Below are positions 41,101-52,999 of a DNA stretch of 64,000 bases, in pieces (position 1 is the stretch's first letter; every line of letters begins with the position of its first letter). Both the position numbers and the translations under genes were made by a program. Source of the stretch: Echinostoma caproni (Eukaryota; Platyhelminthes; Trematoda; Plagiorchiida; Echinostomatidae); contig UZAN01039384.1 of NCBI GenBank assembly GCA_900618425.1, positions 182,762-246,761 on the forward strand, read 5' to 3'. The notes beneath the pieces are model-generated. The model saw only the letters and a list, made by a program, of their open reading frames with translations, ran no database searches and had not been told where the DNA came from.

Positions 41101-42170
41101 TTGTATCTGATTAATCACCGAAGAAATGAAATAACAAGTTACAGCCCTAACAGTGCAACTCTGGCATGATTAAGTATAAATGAAAACGAGCTTGCTCACC
41201 GCGTTGTATCGAAAACCAGTTCTTCACCTCTCTCTCCCAGTACTCCTCAAGTCCGATGAATTCTTATTATCTGTCTAATTTGAGAATTGTGTAGCGAACA
41301 ATTCATGTTACAGGATGAAGAAAATCAGTTCATAGTTTACAGCAGAGGCACAGCTCTAAATTTTCTAACTGAAATATTAACTGTATAAATCACTTAATAA
41401 GAGGCTGATGTTTTCGGAATAGCAGCTTCTGTGGTCTGAAATAACAACATTTATTTGACACTTGCGGATACATGTTTCATTTGAAAAACACGTGATAGAA
41501 GAATGAGCTTGTAATGAGCTGTGCATTTGTACGAGCTTACCGTTTTAGAGCAGTTACACGTTCCGGATGGGACAACGAGAATTATTTATGTTTCAGGAGT
41601 ACAATGTCACATAAATTGAGTCCTTTGAAAGACAAGTAATTTCATTTTGGTCATGTTTTTAATCAAGTTTTGGTTTTATCATTTATTGTTTTTGAACACA
41701 ATAATTAATCACCATCACCCAAATACTAATAGAAACGTTCAGGAAACTTTAAAGCAAACTGCTATATATTTACAAATTTATTGACTTTGTTTGCTGTTTC
41801 TCACGCGAGAAAATCTCTGCTCCAACTGCAGTGATTTTTGGGTTCACATTTCCTCGGGATATTCAGTGATCTGTTGAAGCCGCGCTGATCTCTATGTGAG
41901 AACAAAATCACTGTTCATAATTGAACAACACTCTTAGGGGTTTAGAAATGTGCTACGTATGCTCATTTAGGAGAAAAACGGAAATCAGCATAGCGTTAGG
42001 GATTTTCTTGGATGTTCAAGTTGTCATTTCTATATAAGAACCGCTTAACAACAGGGATCAACTTAATGAAACTCACTGTTTAAAGGATTTTAGATAAAAA
42101 TAGTTAAAAGATGCTATTCAGTTATACAAGTTTTAATTAAATCTATTCTCCTCTCTGTACACCTGTTGTT
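38160..42170. other. No gene seen; upstream region of the spliced gene
   Basis: AT-rich. A 5' exon or promoter of the gene beginning at 42.18 kb may lie here, but I cannot identify it. Confidence 0.5.
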
Positions 42171-42177
42171 TTCGTAG

Positions 42178-42182
42178 AAACG
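42178..42182 (+). promoter_or_regulatory. Five-base leader between a splice acceptor and the start codon
   Basis: The bases AAACG separate the acceptor AG (42176-42177) from the ATG. Such a short leader implies that the 5' UTR comes from an upstream exon or from a trans-spliced leader. Flatworms are known to trans-splice, and many of their spliced leaders end in AUG. Such an AUG would be out of frame with the ATG used here. Confidence 0.4.
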
Positions 42183-42770
42183 ATGGCTTCTATAAAAACG
42201 TCTCAACCGGTGCCTTATATGAACGGAATAAAAGATCGTTTGCCACCATCAAAGGAAACAATCGCTCGTCGCCAGGTGGAACTCATCAACGGACACGATG
42301 ATGAGGAGAACTTGTCCGATTCCGATATTGATGGATTATCAACCACTCGATCGGTTTTGTTACCCAACCAACGTGTACCCGTAAAATCACCCGAACCCCC
42401 GACAAACAGCGATGACAGCCTAATGCAGTGGCTTATGCAACAGTTTCAACAAAACGGAATACAACAGATACAACAATCTCCAATGGTACAGCCGAAAAGC
42501 AATTTTCGGAATGTTGAAGATGTCACTACACATAACAACGAACTCTTTTCAGGTTCACAAGTGCAGTTGTCTGATCCGGTTGTAAAAGGTAATGGAATGG
42601 TAAAAAGAGATCGTTGGGCCAAAAGTTGTACCCGTTTGGATCGAGTAAAACCGGGTACCGAATTGCACTATCCACGCATGCCACGATCGAGAGATGCCAG
42701 TCTGAGACGAAGAGCAAAGGATCCCATTGATTCAGTGAATCAGTTGCTGGATGAAATCAATCGGAAAGCT
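42183..42770 (+). CDS. Exon A (196 codons) of an unrecognised coiled-coil, Ser/Pro-rich protein
   Basis: This is the first visible coding exon of a spliced gene. A pyrimidine-rich tract and a TTCGTAG acceptor end at 42177, and five bases later comes the ATG of MASIKTSQPV. The exon ends before GTGAGT at 42771 after exactly 196 codons, so the junction is phase 0. Residues 30-60 are acidic (HDDEENLSDSDID), residues 80-100 are glutamine-rich, and residues 140-180 are very basic (KRDRWAKS, SRDASLRRRAKD). A coiled coil begins at about residue 185 (V185, L189, I192, A196 on heptad positions) and runs on into the next exon. The frame is also open back to the acceptor, so an internal exon with upstream coding sequence cannot be excluded. 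I do not recognise the family. Composition suggests a mostly disordered cytoplasmic scaffold or cytoskeletal protein, which is inference. Confidence 0.85.
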
Positions 42771-44924
42771 GTGAGTAACTATTTCTTATAATGCCTTGAA
42801 TTTCTTCAAAAATAAAATGATGATTTGGGAGCTGTAGGCATAGAACGACATCTAGGGCAAAGTTCGTTTCCATAAGGCTGTTCTACACTAACACATGCAA
42901 TCTAATCAATAATAGTTAAGTTGTTTAGGGAGAGAGAAAAACAAGGTTTCTGAATGGTAAAAGTATTCCAGTAGTACCACAGTCTTTCCCTTGGGTGAGC
43001 AGACAATAAAGCATATTCAACATTCAAAAACGTTTCTCCGCATAGCATCAACACCCTAGTTTTGTGGTTCAGGTTCAACCGAATTCAAACCCTGCTTGTC
43101 TGTGCACAGATATAAACGGTGTTAGCCGTACTCGTACACAACCTTCAGACCAATACGACATCAACAAACATCTTGAACACAATCCACCCATGCACAGTCG
43201 GTTTTGTCCGGTTACGGTTGCCCAGTGCTTAACTATGCAAAGAAAAATTCGGAGCGCATACCTTTCTTTTTCTCCTCGCACCGTAATGTTGCATTCAATG
43301 TATCTTTGATTTGATTTCTGTGGAACATTTAAATCCATTAGCTTGGTTACTATTAGACGGCTCGCAGCAGCACAGAGATCGGTACCAATAGAAATAACCC
43401 AATAAATCATTTGACAAATTAGTCATTTCATTTACTCAGTCACGCTCGTGATTAATAAAGTGTCATCGTCGAATTCAATAATTTACATGGCTTTCTCAGG
43501 CATTGAAACTAATCATACAGTTGTTGCCAAACTTCATCCACCGGTTTTTTAAAATGAATCAATGTAATTTGGCTTTGGAACCGTCTTCAGACAGATATGT
43601 TGACATATCAATTTATATTGAGCATGGGTGGATTTGTACCGGTTTGGGACAACCATTAGTTGTTCGCCCTCTCTCTCTCTTCTCGCTCTCTAGTGCATGA
43701 CGCGTTTCAGTAAATAAGTGATGTGAAACTATTTCCTTATCTGCACTCTATTCCACACTTTTTCTCACGACCACTGCTGTGACTGCTTTTCAGTGGCGCC
43801 ATTTCGATCTGATCACATATAATTCATGCACAAATCACAACAACAAAATTAGCAAATTTATGCAACGAATTCCGAATTGCAAATCCTACTACAGTCAGCA
43901 GCTTATCTGAAGTTCTCACTACCTACTCCAAGTAAAACTACTTTTGTATCTTCTATTGTTCACTTGGATGTGTCTGCATACGCGGTTATCACGTTTCCTT
44001 TAATTGACTCAACACTGTGTATATACAACAGAATAAGAGTCGTCTGATGATGAACATGAACTGTAGTGCAAGCACACAACTGTTTCTGCTTTCTCGAAGC
44101 TGTTGAGTGCTTTGGTGACATCAAGTTGAACATCTTGCTTTGTACATCGCAAACTGCGCTCGGAAGTTATGGCTTTACTAATCGCTTTAACAACTACTGG
44201 TTAGCAAAGTATTTTATCTATTAAAACGACGCTGCGGCTGATTGAATCGGTAGCTACGTACATGAATCAGTTCATTCGTTTTTGGAAAACGGCATCATTT
44301 CATCGAGGGTCAAAGCTGTTTTCCGTGTCACGGTATGAAACGATGCATGCGTGAATTCTTATGTAGACATCACATTGGAATAATTCAGAATCAGAGGTCA
44401 TATGTGTTTGCTTATGTAACAAGCAAAATATGACCGAAGTGAACTGTAAAAATCCCGAGAACATTTCGGAGAGTGTGTATTAGTTCCTGTGTGTAATCTA
44501 AACAGCATTTCAACTTTGTCTATCGGTATATATTTCATAGTCTACATTAGGTTCGATGAGCAATGAAATGAGCAAAACATTAAAAACATGAAATTCCGTG
44601 ACAACTATAAACAATAAGGTTACTTTTGTTAAACAAAGAGAGCAGAATAAGCCGAATGTAAATCACCGTGCCGTGGTTCGACCATTTTGGGTCTCATGTG
44701 TATTGAAACTCCACCAAACTAACTGAGGATCAAACAGCGGGATCCCACCGGGGAAAAGGAGCTTACCTTTGTATTTCACTATGCCTCGGCACTATATGGC
44801 CCAATTCTTCTTTACAAGCCTTCAGAAACATCTGATCTCATCCCATTCCACTTGCAACATACGTTTATTTCTGAAACATGAAATGTTTAATATAATGATC
44901 CAGTTTTTATCCTTTTCCCCATAG
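42771..44924 (+). other. Intron between exons A and B (2,154 bases)
   Basis: GTGAGT donor and CATAG acceptor, phase 0. No other exon is convincing inside. A CT-rich run lies at 43669-43692. A possible small repeat lies at 44668-44792. Confidence 0.8.
44668..44792 (-). repeat. Possible short tRNA-like repeat inside the first intron
   Basis: The segment begins with GTGCCG and ends with CGGCAC, a short inverted pair. Read on the minus strand it has an A-box-like GAGGCATAGTG and, about 50 bases on, a B-box-like GTTTGATCC. This fits a degenerate tRNA-derived SINE or a small inverted-repeat element. I found no second copy in the window, so the call is weak. Confidence 0.25.
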
Positions 44925-45233
44925 GAAGGACTCAAGTGTGATAATGATAGAATAAAACAGGAGCTTGAGAAGGCGACCACTATCATTGGAGATTTAAAAC
45001 AATCCCGACAGCAGAAAGCATACCGATCCGATCGTTGGGCTGTGAGCACCACTGCGCTGCAAAGTCCATCACGATACGACATTGCACGGAACAAACAGAA
45101 CCCAGTGCTTCGTCTGAAACGTTTGAATAACACAAAAATGAACAGCTCCCAATGTCTCCTTACCCGATCTGCCTATCCCGATCCGATCGGTGACACCACT
45201 GATCGATCGGTAACGCAGCTGAACGAACCGAGA
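44925..45233 (+). CDS. Exon B (103 codons) of the same coiled-coil protein
   Basis: The exon follows a clean CCTTTTCCCCATAG acceptor ending at 44924 and stops before GTGAGT at 45234. Its 309 bases are exactly 103 codons, with phase 0 on both sides, so it could be skipped without a frameshift. It continues the coiled coil of exon A: L199, I206, L210, A213, I217 and L220 fall on the heptad positions begun at residue 185. This match across the junction is the best evidence that the two exons belong together. After the coiled coil, RSDRWAVSTTAL (about residues 230-241) repeats a motif of exon A. The rest is basic and Ser/Asn-rich (SPSRYDIARNKQNP, RLKRLNN). There is no catalytic signature and no family I recognise. 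Confidence 0.85.
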
Positions 45234-46855
45234 GTGAGTTGTTTTACCTTGATATGATTGATCAGCAACGTAATTCTCCACTGATAAAATTGTAAACAAG
45301 TAGTCAAATGAATGGTCATATCATAACTTCACCTGTCGTGTGGGACACGGACCGATTACGCCAGTCGATTTTGCGTCACATACAAACCATCTGGTTTAGT
45401 AAATTTCCGTAAGATATTTTCGGAATAATTATTGAACGATTTCTTGCATTTATCTACCACAATTTCGAAGAGCCTCAGAAGGTTTGGTAGCCAAATGCAT
45501 TTACAAACAAGCTTGTATAAGGTTTGATCTGTCCAAACCTAGCTGCAATATAACACAGAGAGCTTTTTGGTACATATTACTCGCCCTAAAGGTGATCGTT
45601 TTTAGGGTGGCATATTATATACCTACCGCAACTGCGCTAGTAAGCACTGACAACGTTAACTGATCAGAATAAGGTTAAGAAAACTAATATAAATGTTTTC
45701 AAAACCAATTTCAGTGCTTCAAGTTTCAGTATGCTCCACAGTCATAGACCTGGGAGATTTTATTCTCAACACGGAGACACTTTCTCAATTCGCTCTCTAG
45801 CAACGTAGATTTCTCTCATTCGGATGTAGTCATCTCCTTTATTTCGCGCCAGCAATTGAAGTAGCCCCAGTGAAGTGCCACAACTTCTGTACGATTCTTC
45901 AAAGGAAATATTTGCATGACATGCTTACGAGTACAATTATTTTAATTCAACCTCTGCAACCAAATTAGTATTTTTTTATCATGGTCAGTGTTCACTCATT
46001 GCATTTATCACAAATCAAAATACATAAAGAGAATGATTTAATTTGAAGAATTGTGATCCTTTGCAAATAGAGATTTCTCAATGGAATGGAATCTGTCCAC
46101 TCACCATAGCAAAGCATTTTTTAAGTTTGATGACGTAAGAATCGTGTTTCACCGCAAAGTCGAAAAGAAATCTTCACAGGATTTAGTGAGAATGCCTACT
46201 CACCACACAGATATGTCACTACGAATAAAATCAGTGTCACCCAGTATCTCTTCAAGTTAGGAAGATCTCCATCGAATAGCAACATAAAACGGAATGCAGT
46301 GGTATTTTGCAGCAAAAGTCATCAACCGGTTTAGTCAGATTTAGTTGTCACAACTATTGACCTAGAATTTCGATGCGGCAATTTGGTTATCTTTTGACTG
46401 CCCTAATACGCGACCAGTGGAGGAGGCTAAAGTAACAAGCACTGTCAAATTAAAGAAACAGCGAACAATGGACCTCCTCCAACACAACAATTGTCCTTAT
46501 GCGTGGTAGTCAGAAATATCACGTTGTCGCTAAAAGTTCGCTGGAGTCGTGATCTCGAGGTTCCATAGCCATACGTTTTATGCGATAATTCTGTAACATC
46601 GAGCGCTGATCAAGGACTGCATCAATCAAAGTCACAATTAGNNGATCGAAATCGTGCATCGTGCCTTTCTGTTCTTCCAACAGAGCTGCCCTTGAGAGGG
46701 AGGTGATTTAAGTCCAAGCCGGTATTTAGACCTCAAACCATTTTCTTACGTCAAATCTTAAACATATCATTTGTAGACGAAACTGCATCTATTTCCGGTA
46801 GCTCTGTACTTGATCTCCAATAAATATTTTCCATCAATCCTCCCTACCTAATTAG
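45234..46855 (+). other. Intron between exons B and C (1,622 bases)
   Basis: GTGAGT donor and TTAG acceptor, phase 0. I see no further gene or repeat. Two ambiguous bases lie at 46642-46643. Confidence 0.8.
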
Positions 46856-47632
46856 ACGCCCACGGTGCATCGCTTGCGATCTGACCATCGCTTTGTAATG
46901 GATGATCGTCTTCCCCAATCGCCACCACCATCTTGGAATGATTCTAGTCTGCCAAAAGAAGAAGTTCGACTGCGTGAGACNCGTGAGACACCAACACATA
47001 TCCGTTATCCAATGACAAGACGTTATTCGACAACACAGCAAGTTGAACCCATTGAACCACGTGAGGAGTATCGTGAATCTTCACTGGGACCGCTCACATC
47101 TGATTACCATAGGGGTAGCAACGGGACCAGTATTACTAGTTCAAACGGTGTAGCCTCTAAGTTCTCTTGGATCGGCCGTGCATTAAGCCAGTTGTCCCTG
47201 GCCGATTGGACTGGTAAGCCGAAACCTGATTCCAAATCGGATCAACGGAGAGCGGATGGCGCCACCCCCGAAATATATGGGCGCTTAAGCCCGCCAGTAA
47301 ACGGTGCAAAAAATCTGTCCACAATGATTCGAAGACCATTTCGAAGAAAGGCCACAACCCCAAGTCCCAGGCCAGCCGTAATTTCGTCAGCTGTTCCCTA
47401 CGAAGAGAACACGTCCGGAAACCGTTGTCTGAGTTTGATGCATTTGAACGGCTCAAGTTTGTCTTCTTTTGAAGAACCTGAAGCTGATCGTGACCGAACA
47501 GATGAGCCACTGCAATTTCGTAGCGATCGAAAGAATAACGCTTCGTTTGTTCGTAAGTTTTCGAATGGACAATCTGTTGAACGATTAAACAGATCTGATG
47601 GAATACCTTCGAAGGATTGCAGTCCCTCAAGG
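46856..47632 (+). CDS. Exon C (259 codons) of the same protein, Ser/Pro/Arg-rich; gene continues
   Basis: The acceptor CCTACCTAATTAG ends at 46855 and the donor GTACGTG starts at 47633. The 777 bases make exactly 259 codons, again phase 0 on both sides. This carries the protein to residue 558 with no stop, so at least one more exon lies downstream. The sequence looks disordered and is rich in Ser, Pro and Arg (LPQSPPPSWND, TTPSPRPAV, SLSSFEEPEADRDR). A hydrophobic, probably helical segment SKFSWIGRALSQLSLADW lies at about residues 400-417. RRYS and RKFS fit basophilic kinase sites by pattern only. Base 46981 is an N, but it is the third base of ACN, which is Thr whatever the base. The N is flanked by the same eight bases on both sides, so the local RETRET may be an assembly artefact; removing nine bases would keep the frame. 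Confidence 0.85.
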
Positions 47633-50600
47633 GTACGTGTTCTTTTCTTTAAATTATTAATTGCTTTGCACGGGGTCTCATTGTTTTAGTTAGTAACAAT
47701 ATTGTTAGTAATACAGTAGTAATACGGTGTTATGCGTACCTAGAAATGCATGTTCAAGCATTATTTGATCTGCAGCCTATTCATGCTGGTGCCAGGAATG
47801 ACCCGATACACTTCGTTGGTGTTATTTTTATTTTCCGATTCGTGTATTACACTACGGCATATTAAACGAGACCTGTCAATCTGAATCAGTACCGAGGGAC
47901 ATTTTCCCAGCACAAATAGATCACCCTTTTTATGGTTAATTCGTTGCTTTATGCCCCGCTCACTCGTTTGCATTGTTAAATGGAAACTTCCGGTGTTTCC
48001 ATTGCAAATTAACTCTCGCGTGCACAGAACCAGACCAGTGATCATCACAAAGCTCCGTCCATTTTGGAAAAAAACAACGTTTTCCATCATCAATTATTGA
48101 ATAAAATATTCCATCTTGCGAACTAGAACTTGTGCCACTGATTTTTCTACTAATCAGCTCTTTCACGGAGAATATTTCAATCAAAGGGATATTTTGACCG
48201 TGTGTGTATTACTATCCACATATCCGCCCTAATATCTTTTTTAACAACACATAATTACGAGGGCACAAGTGTTAGCTTTACTGCGTATTTCGTAAGACGT
48301 TTACCCGGAAAAGCATAAGATCGCTGGACTGGTTAGCGAATGTTTTACCACATTATACCCAATTTGGTTTTCTTACCGGCAAAATCATCTAATTTTCGAG
48401 CATGGAATGATCTTTGTTCGATGACCGGAACAAATTGCGAAATTGAATTCTGCTATCTGCCGCAGACTGTGTATCAAAGAGAAAGTAAGGGATGTTTAGT
48501 TATGAAAACTAGCGCATGTGTTCTACATAAATCAATGAAAACACTACTTTTCGAAATTGATAGTTTTAAAACAGTTTAGATTAGTAGACACTGAATGTTT
48601 TAAATTGATAATACCGACATTTTCCATCCTGTGATTGAATTCACTTTGTCCATGAACATTACTAGACAGTTAATAGACAGATGAAAAGCTTTTCTTCAGA
48701 ATGTCGAATTTCGATATCGAAGACGTCTTCGGCACAACAGTTGTTGAAGCTGACATATTCCGACATAGGTTGCCCCGCCCCAAATATTTCATTTCACCCG
48801 CCAAACGTCCGCTTAGTTTGAGAATCAGTGCAACCATAATTGCGTGTGGAATGAAGCTGGATTGAGATGAAAACCAATCACAGACATGTTTGTTAAGCAT
48901 TGCAGCTGTTGATGCTGTTGTGAATGCTTGATTACACGTTTCCATTTTGTCTACTAACCCATATAAGTAAATCTCACAGCGTGATGCGCAAAACATTTTC
49001 GGATGTAAAAAAAATCGTAGCATTTAAAAATAACCAGTTAGTAATTTGAAACCTTTGTGTGTGTACATATTAGGGTGGAGCCATTGTTCATCGGCATTTA
49101 AAAAGAAGCGATATCAGTTTATCAAAACTCAATCAAACGATCAGCTCTATATATTTACTAAGCNTTACTAAGCCTTATAATAATCACACTTTGTGCATGC
49201 ATAAATCTGTTATTGGTAGTGTAACACGTAGCCAACTCAAAGGTTGGGCCATTTGGTCTCACACTTTGAAGTCATTCTGTTGTGTCTCCTATAATTAAAA
49301 TTTGTTACATGCATGCACAACTTTTGCAATTCACAAACAAAGATGCCTGCTTCTTCCTACCTCCTTAAGTGAAAACACTACATTAAGGCATGAAAAATAA
49401 CTGAAATACCCAAGGATTTTTCGNAAATTTGGTATTTTTTCCTGAGTTCAATATCTAACTGCTGCCGGTTAACTAAATGGAGAAATTATTATCTTTGTCT
49501 TCATGCTGAATAAATAAAGTAGCGCGAGGTTGTTTTAAGCACAACCGGGACAAGGCCTTATCAAACTTGTCTCTAACTGTACCTTGCTGGACGTCCGAAA
49601 AGTGTTGTAATGTGCATTCCTTTTGGACGACATTTAGCTGAAAGTCGGCAGCGATTAACAGCAACTCATGTTAACACCGGAATTAGGTCGAGCTAAGGAA
49701 GCAACTTACGGAACCCCGACCGATTGTGTAAACACACGGTAATAATATGTTCTGAATCAAGGGTAGCGAATTTAACTAGGCACACAATCATTCATCAAAA
49801 TGTACTTTATACAGAAATACTGTTTATTGTTTCATTGTACTTGTATAAGAAAGCGTTTTATTTGTGCAAGTTCGTAACTGAAACCAGAAATTCCTTCTCT
49901 TATCTCATGCGTATGGGAATCATCACATATAACAGTGAGTGAAACAAAAAGTGTGCACTACTGTGCAACTTGGACCTATTGGTTAAATCTTCATACCCTT
50001 CATGGATTACGAAACACGCAAGCAATGAACTTGTATCTGTAAATCAACTTCTCACAAATAATGTCCCCTCCCTTTCTTTGTGTGCTTAACTGGTTTAGTC
50101 ACATTTAATAGCATTTTTCATTTACTCTGTTTTGCAAGCACTTCGCCGTCACCTGGAACATAACGAGAATAGAGAATTTCGACTACACTAACCTGATAGA
50201 ATGTATATTTACCAAGACATTACGTTTGGCATACAATCAGTTCTGTCGTGGAGTGTCTAGTCTAATAGATATTATGGTTTTCAGAATTATCACATGCCTT
50301 TCGAACTGTACACAACTCTCAGCCATATTGATACGAGTACGTTATTCCACAAAAACAATGTAACAGAATCTGATACTTCTATGCGGTGGACTGACTCTAT
50401 TTTGATTGTATTCCTGACGTAATAGAAGCGAATACATGTCGGGAAAGCTGACCTTTTTCAAAGCCATTTTCTGGTCACGAAATGAACTTTGCCTCTCTTA
50501 CTTTCGAAATACATCACACAAAACTACTCTTACTGCAGACATTAAGGTCAGGCTTGCTCTCGTAGTNTCTGGGTTTAGCTCTTCTCCAGCTAACATTGCT

Positions 50601-51979
50601 TCCAAACAAGCGTCCCATCGATTTCCGCATGATCCATGGGGAAATGTGCATTGTCAACAACCAGATCGTGAGTTGGTTTAGGACTGCAGCCAGTAGACAG
50701 ATACGGTGTTATGGTAAACTGCATGAATCAGACAAATGTGCATTGCTGCCCTGATGACCGTAAACATTTTCAAGTGATGAATGCTGAAGTGCATTGTAGC
50801 GTGCATTTCTCCCTTTAAACATGCTCCGTAATGTCCGTTAGGGNCCCCTCCCGGGGAAGTGATTCATCTTTCATTTTGAACAGTAATAAAATAAATGTAA
50901 AGATAATATTATTAATTCCAAAAACACTGTTTAGCTTTTGGATGTTGTAATTAAAACTGATTTTCTTTTCATATTTAGTCCTCTAAACAAACAAAAAAAA
51001 CACTTCTCCAACATTTCAGTGTTTCTATTTTCATGCGTCTTATTATATGAAAATAGGTATTTTTAACCTTCAGATGTCACTTTCTGACACCTTTTTAAGA
51101 ACATCATTTTGGAGCAGTTAACCTGAAGATAAACGGTTAAAAAGTCTACCAAATATGCGGGTGCGAGTATTATTACCCTCAGGCAGTTCTGAGCTTATAA
51201 AACATTTTGCATTTCGAACATATGCTCTTTTATATCTAATTGACCGATGCAACACCGCAAACAACACATGCAGTTTACGCAGTAACAATTTCAAATATTT
51301 GCATTATTCCTGAATAATGATGGGGCCCATTGATGTGATGTGCTTTTGCCTTACTGAAACGGTTTTGCTGTGTTCCATATTTCATGATTTTTATTCTTGT
51401 CCCGTTCATCTACCGTTATTCACGATCAGGTTAAGCAAAACGGTGTGTCGATGCCATGGAAAAAGCGCGAAGTAGACGTGGATGCCGGCGCATATTCATT
51501 TGAGCGAGGCTGGAGATACTGAGGCAAACGCGGTTTTTAGGGCCACCGCAGTGTACACTGCCCGTCATCCACTTTTTCACATACTCATTCGTTTTTCTGT
51601 TTCTGTTAATCTTGTAAAATCATCCACATTTCCCTTGCTGTTCTCCCTTACCTTAGACCCCACATAAAACCAGCATCCTTTCCATAGGTTCATTGTAAAC
51701 GCTCATATTCAACCAACGTGTGTCCAAGGCCGCTTATCCAATCCCATCCAAACCTATTCTATGCGTCAAGATGGACAGAAAGGGAAAGATATCAGAGAAA
51801 ATCAGCCTCATTGATTGCTCCATATGCTTGTCTTTCTCTCTCAATGACTTACTCAAATCTCCGTGTACATATGATACAAACGTTGAACCGAGATTTACCC
51901 AAAAATCTATGAGCTATGAATCATTTTCATTTAATTTAAAAGAGTGATTTTACTTTTATGTTGCGCTTTGATTGTGAAT
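47633..51979 (+). other. Start of the next intron; no further exon identified
   Basis: It begins with the GTACGTG donor of exon C. No downstream open segment has a convincing acceptor in phase 0. Ambiguous bases lie at 49164, 49424, 50567 and 50844; the one at 49164 has TTACTAAGC on both sides. Confidence 0.5.
47761..48184 (-). other. Two overlapping minus-strand open frames downstream of exon C
   Basis: Frames of 110 codons (48093-47761) and 74 codons (48184-47960) lie antisense to the intron after exon C. The longer ends with KKGDLFVLGKCPSVLIQIDR and IPGTSMNRLQIK. The amino-acid mix looks more like protein than most chance frames here, but there is no known domain and no clear splice context. 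It may be a decayed insertion or chance. Confidence 0.2.
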
Positions 51980-52010
51980 AAGTGTGGGAATACGATGCTT
52001 GTTTGAAGTT
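51980..52010 (+). repeat. Left copy of the 31-base gap-flanking repeat
   Basis: Identical to 52371-52401. Most likely an unmerged contig overlap rather than a biological repeat. Confidence 0.85.
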
Positions 52011-52370
52011 NNNNNNNNNNNNNNNNNNNNNNNNNNNNNNNNNNNNNNNNNNNNNNNNNNNNNNNNNNNNNNNNNNNNNNNNNNNNNNNNNNNNNNNNNN
52101 NNNNNNNNNNNNNNNNNNNNNNNNNNNNNNNNNNNNNNNNNNNNNNNNNNNNNNNNNNNNNNNNNNNNNNNNNNNNNNNNNNNNNNNNNNNNNNNNNNNN
52201 NNNNNNNNNNNNNNNNNNNNNNNNNNNNNNNNNNNNNNNNNNNNNNNNNNNNNNNNNNNNNNNNNNNNNNNNNNNNNNNNNNNNNNNNNNNNNNNNNNNN
52301 NNNNNNNNNNNNNNNNNNNNNNNNNNNNNNNNNNNNNNNNNNNNNNNNNNNNNNNNNNNNNNNNNNNNNN
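52011..52370. other. Assembly gap (360 N) flanked by an identical 31-base repeat
   Basis: The 31 bases before the gap (51980-52010, AAGTGTGGGAATACGATGCT and on) are repeated exactly after it (52371-52401). This is what is expected if two contig ends overlap but were not merged, so real missing sequence may be zero. Confidence 0.9.
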
Positions 52371-52401
52371 AAGTGTGGGAATACGATGCTTGTTTGAAGT
52401 T
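52371..52401 (+). repeat. Right copy of the 31-base gap-flanking repeat
   Basis: Identical to 51980-52010 on the other side of the gap. Confidence 0.85.
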
Positions 52402-52990
52402 CATCTGACATCATGAAACCAGTTTTCTCTGCTCGTGGGTGACTTTCAAAGCATCAGTTGGCGAAAAAAGAAACAAAGCATTGCCTGTCCAGAAGCCAAA
52501 TGAAGTGAGTTAAAATTGTTGCACAATAACTCAACTGGCAAAGTAGTTCGCAATGGTCGAAATAATCCCGCAGAGCAGAGTGGCGAACAAGCTCATTTTC
52601 AGATATTCGTATTCATGTCAAAATTTCCCAATATATGTATATATCATTCTTTGAGAATAAAGCTTTCTTGGGAAAATAAAATAAAATAAAAACAGATTAC
52701 TAGGAACTATTTCATAATGAGACCGGAAATTGGATTAACCATGATCACATATTTGTTTTTCCACTCATCCGATCATTATATATATATATATATCCGGCTT
52801 GCGGGAAAGCATTGTGCTTAGGGGACAACAATATTTACTGAAACGGAGTGGCGGGGATAGGGGTACAGAATGGAGTCAAACGAAGTTTAAACATTTACAA
52901 CGGATAACAATAGATAACAGGAATAACAACAAATATTTTTGTTTCATTTTACACGTTTTTACATTATTTTAAGTTTTGCTTTATCGTTTA
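52402..52990. other. No gene seen
   Basis: Short AT-rich stretch between the gap and the RTE-like remnant, with an AAAAT run at 52676-52690 and the TA microsatellite. Confidence 0.55.
52777..52793 (+). repeat. TA dinucleotide microsatellite
   Basis: About eight TA units, close to the retrotransposon remnant that follows. Confidence 0.85.
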
Positions 52991-52999
52991 TTTTACGGC

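Noticed and set aside
47157..47630. A 157-codon open frame on the minus strand
   Set aside because: It is the shadow of exon C, which has exact splice sites and phase-0 joins on the plus strand.
48670..49023. A 117-codon minus-strand open frame
   Set aside because: No recognisable domain, no partner exons, and composition like other chance frames here.
51931..52416. Long open frames crossing the gap
   Set aside because: They consist almost wholly of unknown residues from the N block.
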